Source: Ophiocordyceps camponoti-saundersi (nom. inval.) (taxonomy: Eukaryota > Ascomycota > Sordariomycetes > Hypocreales > Ophiocordycipitaceae). From it: DNA of 64,000 bases. Below the pieces are notes generated by a model, which worked only from the letters and a program-made list of their open reading frames with translations, was not told where the DNA came from and ran no database searches. The first letter of the stretch is position 1. The number at the start of each line of letters is the position of its first letter. The DNA lies in NCBI GenBank assembly GCA_003339415.1, contig PDHQ01000017.1, positions 159,555 to 223,554 of the forward strand, read 5' to 3'. The position numbers and the translations under genes were made by a program. Of this stretch, positions 35,307 through 46,008 are shown in pieces.

Positions 35307-38250
35307 CTCTACGTCCGTATACAAGCAAACATAGCATATGTACATATGTATGTATATACATAATCCGCCAAAATCAACGGCGGCTTGGAACATCTCGGTT
35401 CTGAAAAGTGATCAAGGTAACGAGAAGCCCGCCTACTAGCGTAGGAGGCACCAACTCGCATGCTATGTAAGTCCATACATGCCTGCCTACCTACCTACTG
35501 TACATACTTTACAGGTGTGCCTGGTAGGTGCATGCACACATCCATGCACGGTACACCCAGCCTCCTCTCTGCTAATAACACGGAGGAAGTGTGGTAGCCG
35601 GACCGCGCAAGTACGTGTGTAAATAGGTATTTGCCTCAATGTCTCTGATACTGTGTGACACCTTCACCTCTATGAATGTACATATGTATAGCTACCTACA
35701 TATCCGCACTGGTTCCAGGATTCATAAGGAGTGGTAAGCCGTTGACCCGAGGTATCCGCAGTCCGGTGCGTCGTAGGCCAAAACGCCCGCTACCTACCAT
35801 CGAGGCCTCTTTTCCCCAGCAGAGCAGGTACCTAGCAGTCTAGCAACTAAGCGTCTCAGCTCAGGGGGGGGCCAGCAGCCGTGTCGGACCCGCCTAAACA
35901 GTTGTGTTGTGGACTTGTTCTCGTAGCACCGTGCTTTCTCGCACAGAGTATGCAGAGCGGTGCACGGTTGCTTGGCTGCCTGGTTAGCTCACTGCTGTTA
36001 GGGTTTCACATATCCGCCAGACGTAGCCGACTACCAAGCCAACCTTTCTCAAGGGGGCGTCGCCCACGAAAAGACGCGTCTTAGTTGGTCTCCCCTCTTC
36101 TCCCCCCCGGTTTCTCATCTCTTCAGCCAAGCTCTCCTTTATATACCTATATATGTACACATATATCCGTCAACGTCCGTAATCCGTATCCCCGTAAGTC
36201 ATCACCTTTTACCACTAATCTTACTTAGGTACATACATATATGTCTGTATGTATGTATGTATGTATGTACATAGAATGTGCGGATATGACACAGGTATCC
36301 GGAGAACTCTCTTTCTCCATCGGAGAAAGGAGCGGAGCGTCGGACATCATGTCCAAGACTCGTAGGTACATATGTATATATGTACGGATATTTGTGCGTG
36401 CGTCTTGAATGAACCAGACCGGTCACACGCAGAGCTGGGATACATGAGCATTAGCGCGGCGACATGTATCCCCGCCCTGTCCTCGTATAAGAACTTGGTG
36501 TCCGTTTTAGTTCAAGGCCTCCCCTGCTTTGGATGAAGACAAGAGTCATACATATGTACGTAAAGCTCAAGCACGAGTTGCGCAGCACAGCAGGGAGTCT
36601 TCGCTCAGGTTTCGTCAGAATCCGGTGCCCACTGTTCAGAGCCGGGCGGAGCTCTCAAGGTGCGGGCTGGATGTCTGCATATCATCATATGAACGTACAA
36701 GTATTCCTGACCAGGTGGTCCATACAAAACAGCATATCCGTGCATAGTATCCGTACATATTACCATGCGGATAATGGATGTGTGAGGGCCCGAGGAGCCT
36801 GTTCCCGCGGCCTCTCTACATACGGATATGTAGTACTCCGTACCGGTCCCTTAATTATTGGGTGTGCTAGTACGTCCGTACTCCGTATCACATACATACA
36901 CGGACAGCGTCGGTACCTACCTAGGCATGCATCAACGCTCCTGTGCGCAAGAGCCGCATTCCCAAGCGTCTCCCTTCTCCTCCATGACCCACAGAGAAGA
37001 GGACGGATGAGAGCCTGCCGCGTCTCCTCGCTACCATCCCTTGTTGTGATAAGAACCTAGCCACAGGGCGTGTGCTACTTGCTAGCGGAGTCGTTGGATC
37101 CGCTCCGAATCCCGCGGATGAGCCAGATGATGTCGTGCTCAGGGCTACTTCGTGGCGCGTCTTGCTGCACAGTGCTGGGGCTCTCTCTCGTATTAGTCCT
37201 GTCTGAGGAGTAAGGACACGCCGTTTGTGTGTGAATTTTAGCAGTACATACACAAGGTCCGCTACTGTACGGGCCCGGCAGATTATTCGGTAAAAGGGGG
37301 ATGGCCGGTCGCTGCAGGGAGGTCAGACGAAATTTGTCGTTGCGCGCCGTGGGAAAGCACATGTCACGTGCGAAACGTCCAGCTTTAGGTACGGAGTAGT
37401 CCTTCAACTCTGAAAAAAAGAAGGTCACGTGTTGGATTGCACCGATGCTGATGACCGCCATCATAAAGAGACGATGGCTGCTTATCATGGGTGCAACATA
37501 GAGGCGTTTAGGGCAACAGAGACGTTTCGCCAAATGAACATTTCTCATCCGCACTCGCTCAGCTGCGACTTCGTTGAACGTGATTCATGCCTTGACCGTC
37601 TTCAAGCAAAGTCTCGAAAGGATTTCCTTTAACTCGTGCCATTAACGCTCCTACATACGTGATAACCTTTGGCGGCTTCATGCACCCCAGCTTCTGGAAT
37701 AAACGATGATCGGCATCCGCCTAAGGCCTGGTTTCCATCGTAAGCTGCTACGACGAAGTATCACTTGCTGTGGCTACTTGGTCACTGTTTAACTGATACC
37801 GCACGGCCAGGATTGTAGCGCCTTACGGACTGATCACCACAAGGAAGACCAGTATTCGGTTCACCTCAATCAGGTAGAAAGCGACCTCACTTGCAGCTTC
37901 CTTGCCATCATCTTGCTACCGTGCCCCTTCAATGCGCCACTCCGCATTCGCGTGCTTGTCTGGCGTTATCGGCTCGGTCAAGGCTTAGCCGGCAGCCCCC
38001 GCAAGCGCCACGAGGCGAGCGGACGTCTGTACTGCAAGCGTTGCGTCGACCCAACTCTGTGTGGCCGACGGTGCTGGAGATCGGATCCGCCAATGTAAGC
38101 GCTGGCCGCACTCCAGGTCAAGCACGGCGGCGCGTCAGGCCCGCTTGCCTCCGGTTCAAGTCGTCCTAACCGGCCACGCATCGGTGAGCGCTGGCGGTGG
38201 GCGGTAGTACCTCACACATGTAAAGTTCGAATGGCATGATGGTAGCCATA

Positions 38251-39021
38251 TCACAGTCGCTCGTCTTCGTTCTCCGGATCGAGCACCATTTCGCACAGGT
38301 CGTCATCGTCGGCCCAATCAATGCCGCTCCCGCAGACGACACCGCTTGCGACGCCTTTGATGGCTCTCCAACGCTTTCTGCGGGACTCGACCTGTTTCTT
38401 AAGCTGTTCGATCGCGCCGCGAGTTCCCGGAGAATCGACATTGGTCCCGACCTGCCTCTGTCGCAACTGGTCCGCCAAGTCGCAAAGCTCAGTCGTTAAC
38501 TCGACGTTGCGGCGAGCCGCGTGTGCCGTCTCGACATGGACGCTTGTGAGCCGGTTGCGAGTCGTCTCCATGTCGGAGGCCTGCCCGGCGACGGCGACGG
38601 CAGCCTCGTCTCTGCGCTCGACCAAGGGTAGTAGGTCACTTTGAATGCGTTAGTCAACGCCAACGCGCTGCAATCGAGAAGCACACGCACCACTCTATAG
38701 GAGACGCGTCTGTGCCGTGGTGGACAGCCTTGAGTATCGGATTCGCCATCATGACGGCTTCGATGGCGTCATTCCGTAATTTGAGCTTGGCTCTTGCTTC
38801 CAGAAGATCATCGCGCGATGTGTCGGACACGCCCGGTGGACCTGGCGCGACAGAGTGAGCAGGGTGGCAGATCTACCCTGGCAATGACCGTTACCTGTTT
38901 GAAGCGCTTTGACGATGGCAATCTCAAGTCTCAACTGTTGTAAAGTATCGAATAGATCAAGCGCGCGCTGCTCGTCCGAGGACAAAGGCAGGGAACGGGG
39001 CTCGACGTCGGAACCGTTCAT
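38251..39021 (-). CDS. CENP-H-like kinetochore protein (Fta3 type)
   Basis: Three exons, 39021-38895, 38841-38691 and 38638-38251, with introns of 53 and 52 nt, give 221 aa. Exon 1 begins MNGSDVEPRSLPLSSDEQRA and continues as a predicted helix (DLFDTLQQLRLEIAIVKAL). Exon 2 ends in VHHGTDASPIE. Exon 3 holds a long coiled coil (LVERRDEAAVAVAGQASDME and on), then KKQVESRRKRWRAIKGVASG and GSGIDWADDDDLCEMVLDPE. That last block is what I associate with fungal CENP-H (Fta3/Mcm16-related), part of the inner kinetochore CCAN. The identification rests on this C-terminal block and the coiled-coil layout, so it is moderate. It is divergent from ATG11, with 444 nt between start codons. Confidence 0.66.
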
Positions 39022-39465
39022 GGCTTCGTTTGCGGTCGCTCGCTGCTCGTCCTCTGAAACACGACTGATAGATGTTGTCTTCCCTCAGCCACATGTGGCT
39101 TGGCTCTTTTCCGCGTGCGGTGGCTGGCCTCCAAAAAGGGAAAGGGCTTTTACGGGCAGGCACGTCAGGTTCGTACCGACGAGTGGGGCTCCGCCTCTTT
39201 ATCACACGATACCACCTCGCTGAACGTCACTCCCGCCTCGATCGCCACCTAGGTTTGCTAGAGGTCAGGCTTCGGTGGCCACGCCACAGGTCTCGTGCCT
39301 CGTCTTTCATCTCACTCGGTCAACAGAAGACTAATAAAGTCACACATACAGCCGCCCGCCTTACTTAGTTTTGAGCCGCCCTCCCGCAGTCTCGTCTTGT
39401 CTTCCCCTTTGCTTCCTCGTCCTACTTCCCACGCATCAGTCAGCCTAGCGAGGAGATGTCCGGGG
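39022..39465. promoter_or_regulatory. Divergent promoter, CENP-H-like gene / ATG11
   Basis: 444 nt between start codons. ACCTAGGT at 39247-39254. The ATG11 reading frame stays open upstream to 39295, but that extension is Ser/Pro-rich leader and is not included in the model. Confidence 0.5.
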
Positions 39466-42400
39466 ATGGCGACGCAAGTATTGATCGCCCATACGGGCCA
39501 GCGCCTCGACTTCGATGCGGCGCAGTTTTCAAAGTACGCTCGCTGCCTTCCTTGCTCGGTGTCTTTACTGACCGAGGCTGCCTCTAGTCTCGATGATTTG
39601 AAGGCTTGGATTGCGCGGACCAGCTCCGTTTCTCTTCAACACATGGTTGCCCTCACTCCCCAGGGTCGCAGCCTCAAGTTCTCCAGTCTCCATACCGAGG
39701 TTTGTCAGCACGTCCCTCTTCACCATCGTTATCGTCCGCTGACCTCCGCCACGCAGAGGGAAATCTATGTATACGACATACGCGTCACTCGGCCCTCATC
39801 AGCGCACTCGGGATCGCCGTCTCTTGTCTTCGAGACTCCCTTTCCGAGACGCCTTTCAATACCGGCTGCACCCAACTCGATCGATGACGTGCAAGCGATT
39901 GCTTCGTGGCAGCACCTGTACGAGGAGCGCCGCAACTGGGCCGTGGCCTTGGCCGAGAATTGCTCCCGTATGAGCTCCGCCGCCGCGGCTCGCTACGATG
40001 AAATGGACGTCATGATCAAGTGCATGGATGCGGCGCTGGCCAACCTCGAGATAAGCATCAAGCAGATCGAGCCCAAATACGCCGAGCTCAAGAAATGGGT
40101 CGAACCAGCCCTCTTGGAACACCAAAAGTTGGAGACGGAGTGGGAGCAATACTTTGCTCTGGCTCGTAGTGTTCCCGTGTCCTCGACCATGGTCGAGTTC
40201 ATGACGCGAGGTGAGATCGTCAAGACTGACACCACTCTCGAGGATCTGGTCGAGCCAGAGACGGCTAGGAAAGCTGGCAAACTAGCACCGACCGCACGCC
40301 GGAGGTTTGGCGACAAGGCCGCCGAGCTGGACAACCTGGCAACGCAGATGTATCAGGCCTTTGAGGGTCTCGTCGCCGACTTCGATAAACTGATGAAGCG
40401 CTCCGTCTTGAAACATAGCACCGATACGGCACAGCTTCTACAAGATATTGAAGCCATCGTCGGCCAGATCGATGCCGATTATCGCACATCCCTCGAATAC
40501 GGCGACTCACAGCGCGATCTCGCGCAGGCGTCTAAGACGGCGTCTAATCACACGGAGAGATTGGTGCCCTCACTCAAGAGGCGCGCCAAGGAGATGGAGG
40601 AGATGGTACAATATGCAACACGTGCTCGAAACGCTCTTGTCTACGACTCGGCCGGCCACATGCGGGTCATCACTGACATCACGGCACAGCACAGCTCCGT
40701 CAAGAATCAAATCCACACGCTGAACCATTCAGAGGACGACATGACAACGTTTGACTATCTCCGACTCATCCAGCAACTCCCTTATATGTATGCTTCTTTT
40801 GTCATCGAGGCCATTCGTCGCAGAGAGTGGGTCGACAAGATAAAGACCGACTCATCGACCCTCGCCAACGAGATGGCCCTCTTCCAGGACGAGGAGATGA
40901 AGCGGCGCAAAAAGTGGCAGAAGATGGTTGGCAGCTTGTATGGGCCGAGCACTGAGTCAACCGTCGTCGGGCTCGAAGTCAATCTGCTGGGAGAGGACGT
41001 GCCATGGCCTGCTATGTCTAAAGACGACCTGGACGGCTTTCTGCAAATTCTCCAAGCTCAGGAAACCGATCCCACCGTTCTCGAAGATGTGTCCAAGTTA
41101 ATCCAAGAACTGAACAGTCCCACGAGACAACAGTCGAAGAGACTCAAGGCCTTTAAAAATGGCAGCGTACATGAGGCGGCGCTGGGACGCAGCGGCTTAC
41201 TGATTCGAGGCGACGACGACGTCATCCGCATACTGCAGGACGACAAGTCGAAGCTCGAGAGTAAGCTGAAGACGGCAGATAGCAGGGTTAGGCGACTGGA
41301 AGACCTTCTTCACAGACAGAGTCAGGCCTCCCGACCAGGCAATCTCTTCCAAAGCCAGCCACACGAAAGGCCAGATGCTACATCATCTATCAGGTCACAA
41401 CGTCCGGAAGACCGTCAACGCACCTCTGACGGTGTCGAACCTTTGGTCCGCAGGGTAGAGCAGCTTGAAAAGGAGCTTGGCGAGGAGAAGGAGCGTTCCG
41501 CCGGGCTCGAAAAGGATCTGAGTGCTCGTGCCGCGCAGCATGACGACATGATGGACCAGGTTCAGGAGGTCAACTCGACCAAAAAGGACTTGCTCGAAAA
41601 TATGGAGGCTTTAAAGCGCGAATTCCTCGACGAACGCAAGTCCTTGGAAGACGAAATCAAGACTCTCAAGGCAAGGCTCGAGGAGGCGGAGGACGAGATG
41701 GAACATTTCGGCGAATCACGGGAGCACGAACAGGCGGCCTACGAGGAGAAGGTACACACTCTTGAGGCGCAGATGGAACGGCAGACAAAGGAGTGGAAAG
41801 ACGAGTGTTTGAAATTTCAGGGTCAAGTCGAATTCCTCAGGAAAGAGAACCAGATGCAGCGAAGCCAGGTGGACGCTTCAGAGCAACAGACGCAGACGGT
41901 CACGAGTGACAATCGCTCTTTGACCAAGAGGCTCGAGACAGCCCAGAGAACTCTAGACAGCCAATGCCTGGCACTGGAGAAGCTCTTCGGCGAGCTAGCA
42001 CCCGGCGCGCCGCTGCCGGGCGAGCTGATGGACTTGACAGAGTCACTGCAATCCCACGCCGGGAGTCTATTGGCCAAGCTCCGGAATTCGGAGAGCGACT
42101 CGGCCCTGGTCAAGGCCGATCTTGGACAGGCGTTGGACTCGATCAAGGAGCTAAAGGGGCAGGTGGTCGAGCTTAAGAGCAAAATGTCCAAGGATGAAGC
42201 AGTGGCAAACAAGGTTCGCGAGAACTTGTCGGAGGAGCAGGCCAAAGTCGCGGCCCTCGACAAGGAGGCGATCGAAGTGCGAGCGCACCTCAACGAACTA
42301 CGTAGCCAGCTTTCGGATGGCGAAACGGGCTCCGAAGCGCTCCGCAAGAAACTCGAGGGAGAAGAGAGAAAAGCGGCCGGGCTCGCGGAAGAGCTGGCCT

Positions 42401-43632
42401 CGCGCCAGTCACAGCTCGGTAGCCTCGAGGAGGAAGTTCACGCTTACAGAGTCAAGACGGAGGGCCTGAGCAGCAAGATTGCCGCGCTGACGGGTCGGTA
42501 CGAGTCTCGCGACAGCAGGACCAAGGACTTGACGCAGAGGCTTTACACGCAGAGCGACCGGCTCGTGCGTCTCCTCGAGCGGACCGGCTACTCGGTGGTG
42601 CGAGAAGACGGACGGATGACGATCAACAAGATTCCGCGGTCCGAGAGAACCTCCAACGACCCGTCAGACCCGGGACCTGGGCTCTATCGGTCGACCAGCC
42701 TGGGCATGCGGGCGGCGGCAGACAGCGCCGATCTCGAGCTGCTATACTGGATGAATAGCGCGGACGAGAAGGCCGAGGCAGACAAGTTCGATCTCTTCCT
42801 CGACACGCTCGGATCCTTGGACGTGGACCTCTTCTCCGAGACGATATATCTCCGGATTAAGGAGGCGGAGCACAAAGCGCGCAAGTGGTATCGCGAGGCT
42901 CGCTCGCAGCGAGACCGAGCGCACGGGTTTCAGAAGAGTGCACGCGACAAGATTGCCTTCAAGCACTTTAAGGAGGGCGACCTGGCCCTCTTCCTGCCGA
43001 CGCGCAACCAGCAACTGGGCGCCTGGGCCGCATTCAACGTGGGGTTCCCACATTACTTTCTTCGCGAGCAGGACGCGCACAGGCTACGCCACAGAGAGTG
43101 GCTGCTGGCGCGCATCTCGCGGATACAGGAGCGGGTGGTAGATCTGTCCAAGAGCCTTCAGCCGACCAACGACGTTGAGTCCATCAAAGACGAGGAGAAC
43201 GACAACCCATTTCAGCTTTCGGACGGGTTGCGGTGGTACCTGATCGACGCGCACGAGGACAAGCCCGGGGCGCCGTCGACGCCGGGCATGGGCAAGTCGA
43301 CGCTGGCGGCGAACCACGTCGAGGCCACGGCCGATATCCAATCGCACACCGGGAAGGGCAAGGGGAAGAGCCGCGACAGCGCGACTAGCATCGAGGGCAT
43401 CAACAAGACTTTGTCCAAGAGCCTGGACAGCCGGCGGAGCAGCTCAGCCTCTAAGAAGGGTCCTCTGCCCAAAAATAGCGCGCTGGCGAGCGAGACGAAT
43501 TCGCTGCGGCCGGCGGCGCCGGAGACGCCCTCGGGGACGAGTCCCGTCCAGGGAAGCTTCACCGGCGACGAAGGGGCGCGGGCAAGGGCGAGCGGCGAGG
43601 TACGAAAGGTCGAATCCCCTCCCGGGTCCTAG
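39466..43632 (+). CDS. atg11: Autophagy-related protein 11 (ATG11), selective autophagy scaffold
   Basis: Three exons, 39466-39533, 39588-39699 and 39757-43632, with introns of 54 and 57 nt, give 1351 aa, normal for the family. Joined N-terminus: MATQVLIAHTGQRLDFDAAQ, then FSNLDDLKAWIARTSS, ALTPQGRSLKFSSLHT and EREIYVYDIRVT, a ubiquitin-like fold. A helical region and long coiled coils occupy about residues 550-1030. The C-terminal ATG11 claw domain is about 1060-1240, including LDTLGSLDVDLFSETIYLRI, KIAFKHFKEGDLALFLPTR and WAAFNVGFPHYFLREQD. The tail is Ser/Lys-rich. ATG11 links cargo receptors and Atg1 kinase at the phagophore assembly site for mitophagy, pexophagy and the Cvt pathway. Both introns are multiples of three with no stop, so the unspliced frame is also open; splicing is supported by the conserved joins. 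Confidence 0.95.
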   Translation: MATQVLIAHTGQRLDFDAAQFSKYARCLPCSVSLLTEAASSLDDLKAWIARTSSVSLQHMVALTPQGRSLKFSSLHTEVCQHVPLHHRYRPLTSATQREIYVYDIRVTRPSSAHSGSPSLVFETPFPRRLSIPAAPNSIDDVQAIASWQHLYEERRNWAVALAENCSRMSSAAAARYDEMDVMIKCMDAALANLEISIKQIEPKYAELKKWVEPALLEHQKLETEWEQYFALARSVPVSSTMVEFMTRGEIVKTDTTLEDLVEPETARKAGKLAPTARRRFGDKAAELDNLATQMYQAFEGLVADFDKLMKRSVLKHSTDTAQLLQDIEAIVGQIDADYRTSLEYGDSQRDLAQASKTASNHTERLVPSLKRRAKEMEEMVQYATRARNALVYDSAGHMRVITDITAQHSSVKNQIHTLNHSEDDMTTFDYLRLIQQLPYMYASFVIEAIRRREWVDKIKTDSSTLANEMALFQDEEMKRRKKWQKMVGSLYGPSTESTVVGLEVNLLGEDVPWPAMSKDDLDGFLQILQAQETDPTVLEDVSKLIQELNSPTRQQSKRLKAFKNGSVHEAALGRSGLLIRGDDDVIRILQDDKSKLESKLKTADSRVRRLEDLLHRQSQASRPGNLFQSQPHERPDATSSIRSQRPEDRQRTSDGVEPLVRRVEQLEKELGEEKERSAGLEKDLSARAAQHDDMMDQVQEVNSTKKDLLENMEALKREFLDERKSLEDEIKTLKARLEEAEDEMEHFGESREHEQAAYEEKVHTLEAQMERQTKEWKDECLKFQGQVEFLRKENQMQRSQVDASEQQTQTVTSDNRSLTKRLETAQRTLDSQCLALEKLFGELAPGAPLPGELMDLTESLQSHAGSLLAKLRNSESDSALVKADLGQALDSIKELKGQVVELKSKMSKDEAVANKVRENLSEEQAKVAALDKEAIEVRAHLNELRSQLSDGETGSEALRKKLEGEERKAAGLAEELASRQSQLGSLEEEVHAYRVKTEGLSSKIAALTGRYESRDSRTKDLTQRLYTQSDRLVRLLERTGYSVVREDGRMTINKIPRSERTSNDPSDPGPGLYRSTSLGMRAAADSADLELLYWMNSADEKAEADKFDLFLDTLGSLDVDLFSETIYLRIKEAEHKARKWYREARSQRDRAHGFQKSARDKIAFKHFKEGDLALFLPTRNQQLGAWAAFNVGFPHYFLREQDAHRLRHREWLLARISRIQERVVDLSKSLQPTNDVESIKDEENDNPFQLSDGLRWYLIDAHEDKPGAPSTPGMGKSTLAANHVEATADIQSHTGKGKGKSRDSATSIEGINKTLSKSLDSRRSSSASKKGPLPKNSALASETNSLRPAAPETPSGTSPVQGSFTGDEGARARASGEVRKVESPPGS

Positions 43633-44160
43633 GCGGACGCTGATGAGTGACGGGCTTCACAACGCAAAAGGGATCGGTTCTGTGGGAGTCGCTGTGGAGC
43701 GTCGACTATCGACTGTGAGTAAAGGTTGGATGTTGGGGTGTAAGTGGCGATGGCTACTGTCGTCAATGATTAGGTAATATACTCAAGGCACGTTGTACGG
43801 ATAGGTTAGGACCTACCTACAGGCTACAGCCTCTACTCTGTACAGGCTACTAGTACGTAGGAGGTACGGATAGAGTACTACCTAGTACTAGCAAGAGGTG
43901 TTTTTTAGACGTAATAGTCGGAGACAATGGGCCCAGGCAGCGGGAAGCGTATTGCGGAAAGTACACGGCTAGCTCGTATCGGCAAGCATCTGCACGAATT
44001 AGCCGATGGGTCGATGATGCTTGCGGCTCAACAAACCAAGCTTCCTCTACCCGTTGCTCTTCCTTCTTCTTCTTCTTCTTCTTCTTCCTCCTCTGCTTTC
44101 TTCCCTTCTCCCAACAAACTGTTCGCCACTCCGCGATGCACCGGCCACCCGCCTCCGCCC
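43633..44160. other. Intergenic between ATG11 and the F-box-like gene
   Basis: Contains TACGGATA at 43796-43803 and 43865-43872, and a TTC/CTT run (44066-44090). The downstream frame is open back to the ATG at 43927, so the 3' third may be coding if that start is used. Confidence 0.5.
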
Positions 44161-45135
44161 ATGGAGCCCTCCTCGAGCCCCCATGCCCGGCTGCCAATGG
44201 AGCTGTTACTGCGCATCGTCGAATGCGTCGTGCCGGCGAACCCACGGGCGCTGATGCCGGCTTCGGACACGGCCACTAAGACGCTGCTCTCACTGACGCG
44301 GGTTTCGCGCGCGACGCATGGGCACGCGTCCAAACTGCTCCGCCAGCGTTGTCTCTACGTCGACTCAAGCCGACGACTGGGCTGCGTGTTGGCTTGCATG
44401 GCGCGGCTGGTGCCGACGCTACCTCCTGTGGTGTCGCTGCGGCACGTCACGTCTCTTTACTTGGCGCCGTTTGGACCGTCGCTCGACCACCTTCCGACGG
44501 CCGAGTGGACGCGCGACCTTCTCTGCGAGATGGCCGAGACGCTGCGCCGACTGGTGGTGCATATGCCCTTTGGCAGCCTAGACCCGGTCGTGGACGAGCA
44601 CCTCGCAGTGCGGCGGGCGCTGCGTCAGGGCTTCGAACAGCTGACGAGGCTCGACGAGTTTGTCTGTTTGGGCGAGTACCCGGCACTCAGCGTGCCTGAG
44701 GCGCACACCGACGTCTGGCGCCTCTGGCCCAAGCTCCGACGGCTTGCCCTCTTCGGTGTGCCCGTCGACAGCCACTGGCTCTGGTGGGACATTGCGACGC
44801 TGCCCGAGTTGGCGCACGTCGTCTTGGCGAGGCCACAGCACGTCCAGTCGACCAACATCAAGGACGAGTATTTTCACAAGCTTCCGCGTCACGACCCTCG
44901 CCTCGGTCGGAGCATCAAGATCGTCCTACTCGACGCCGCCTACGAGATGGCCAATCTCGACACGGCGCGATGGCGCGACATCGATCCGTCGGGACACATG
45001 ACGGTAGAGGTCTACGAGGTGCCCGTGCCGTTTTACGGAGACGAGACGCCCCAGGAGCTGGTGACGGACTGGGTGAAGCGAGGGGCGCTGCAGGGGACGC
45101 TGTGGTCCTGGTCGGGCGACAAGGCGGGTCCCTGA
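44161..45135 (+). CDS. F-box-like fungal protein, function unknown
   Basis: Intronless, 324 aa from the ATG at 44161. The open frame also has an ATG at 43927 that would add 78 residues, including a Ser run from a TCT repeat. The later start is preferred because conserved-looking sequence begins there: HARLPMELLLRIVECVVPAN, which resembles the first helix pair of an F-box. It continues LLSLTRVSRATHGHASKLLR. The middle has VTSLYLAPFGPSLDH, WTRDLLCEMAETLRRLVVHM and WRLWPKLRRLALFGVPVD, leucine-rich helices like those of fungal F-box proteins. The end is FYGDETPQELVTDWVKRGAL and GTLWSWSG. I recall similar uncharacterised proteins in Sordariomycetes. A role in an SCF ubiquitin ligase is only inferred. 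Confidence 0.72.
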   Translation: MEPSSSPHARLPMELLLRIVECVVPANPRALMPASDTATKTLLSLTRVSRATHGHASKLLRQRCLYVDSSRRLGCVLACMARLVPTLPPVVSLRHVTSLYLAPFGPSLDHLPTAEWTRDLLCEMAETLRRLVVHMPFGSLDPVVDEHLAVRRALRQGFEQLTRLDEFVCLGEYPALSVPEAHTDVWRLWPKLRRLALFGVPVDSHWLWWDIATLPELAHVVLARPQHVQSTNIKDEYFHKLPRHDPRLGRSIKIVLLDAAYEMANLDTARWRDIDPSGHMTVEVYEVPVPFYGDETPQELVTDWVKRGALQGTLWSWSGDKAGP

Positions 45136-46008
45136 GGAAAGAGAAAGGGACTTTTTTTTTTCCTTCCCCAACTCTTTCTTGTTTCATGCAAGGGCGAGAC
45201 CGGCGGGGAGTCGGCGGAGAAAAGCAGAAGGAGGTGAAGAACAATGAGAGGCAGAAGAAGGAGAAAGAGAAGAAGATTGTAGAAGGAGATGGGGAAGAAG
45301 AAGGAGAAGAAAGGGGAAAGGATGATGAAGAAGACGAACAAAGGCATATAGGGCGATGGTCAGTACAGACGTACAGTATAGACACAGGTAGATCCCTGAC
45401 TTAGTAGCCTAGAACAAGCTGGGCGGAACGGAGCAATTCAATGTCCGAGCCAATCATCTGTCTATGCCCTACTCCCTACTTCCTACTCCCTAGTGCTAAA
45501 CCTCCCTACCCTGCGGGCCACCCACCTTTACCACCACCACCACCACCACTACCCAGTCCACCACCAAGCCCGTTGAAGCCAGTCAGTCAAACTCGAGACA
45601 ATCGTCTATAACCACCGTCTTCCCGCCCTTGCGAGAGAGTTTGAGGCTGGCGCACCACTAGAAGCAAGCGGAGGAGAAAGAGGCCCTAGCGAAGTTTCTA
45701 CTTTCCCCTCCCTCCTTTATCCATCTCTATTTCTTTCTCACACTTAGTCTCCTTCGCTCGCTCGCTCTCTCTATTTGACTCCCTCAGCCCCTTGAAAATC
45801 CAACTCGGCCGTGCTTTTCGGCCGAGCTCTTGCAACCCTCGAGTCCCAGCCATGACGAGTCTTTCTGGGCAAACCTCTCCATTCCCTCGGACATGAACAC
45901 GTGTCTCGCTCCTGCCATCGGGCCGTGTCTTTCTGTCGACTCGCTGTGCGTCCCTCGCCTTGATCCGGGGACTCCGAGTAAGAGTCGAGGACACGCCCGA
46001 AGCTGGCC
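45136..46008. other. Intergenic between the F-box-like gene and UBP16
   Basis: An AAG/GAA-rich stretch (45200-45330) follows the F-box-like stop. A CAC run (45531-45551) and CT-rich sequence (45700-45790) precede UBP16. Frames on both strands are low complexity or antisense. Confidence 0.5.

Larger units (their letters stand above)
32061..38250. other. 6.2-kb gene-poor region of simple repeats
   Basis: No coding region is supported over 6.2 kb. The first ~400 nt are the NHP6 promoter. Further on are a compound CA/GCAC/CT microsatellite (32981-33114), CT-rich blocks (33249-33450), many TACATA/TACC and GTAG runs, and repeated TATCCGTA words (34153, 34176, 36383, 36748, 36821). Several frames exist (for example 36533-37060, 37075-37554, 37913-38098) but lack motifs or conserved context. 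The region is AT-richer than the genic parts. I see no terminal inverted repeats, long direct repeats or transposase-like reading frame. Confidence 0.6.

Noticed and set aside
35277..35360. Regular ACAT repeats considered as a CRISPR-like array
   Set aside because: Contiguous microsatellite units without spacers, in a eukaryotic genome.
36533..37060. 175-aa frame in the gene-poor region
   Set aside because: No domain or splice support, and it includes TACATA-type repeats. Likely random in a long non-coding stretch.
37913..38098. Short frame with a CKRC...CGRRC pattern
   Set aside because: Only 61 codons. The pattern does not match a known zinc finger and there is no splice-supported extension. 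Treated as chance.
39295..39465. N-terminal extension of ATG11 from an upstream ATG
   Set aside because: ATG11 proteins begin MATQVLIAHTG; the extension is leader-like and Ser/Pro-rich.
43927..44160. N-terminal extension of the F-box-like protein
   Set aside because: Includes a TCT-repeat Ser run and precedes the conserved start. It cannot be excluded without transcript data.
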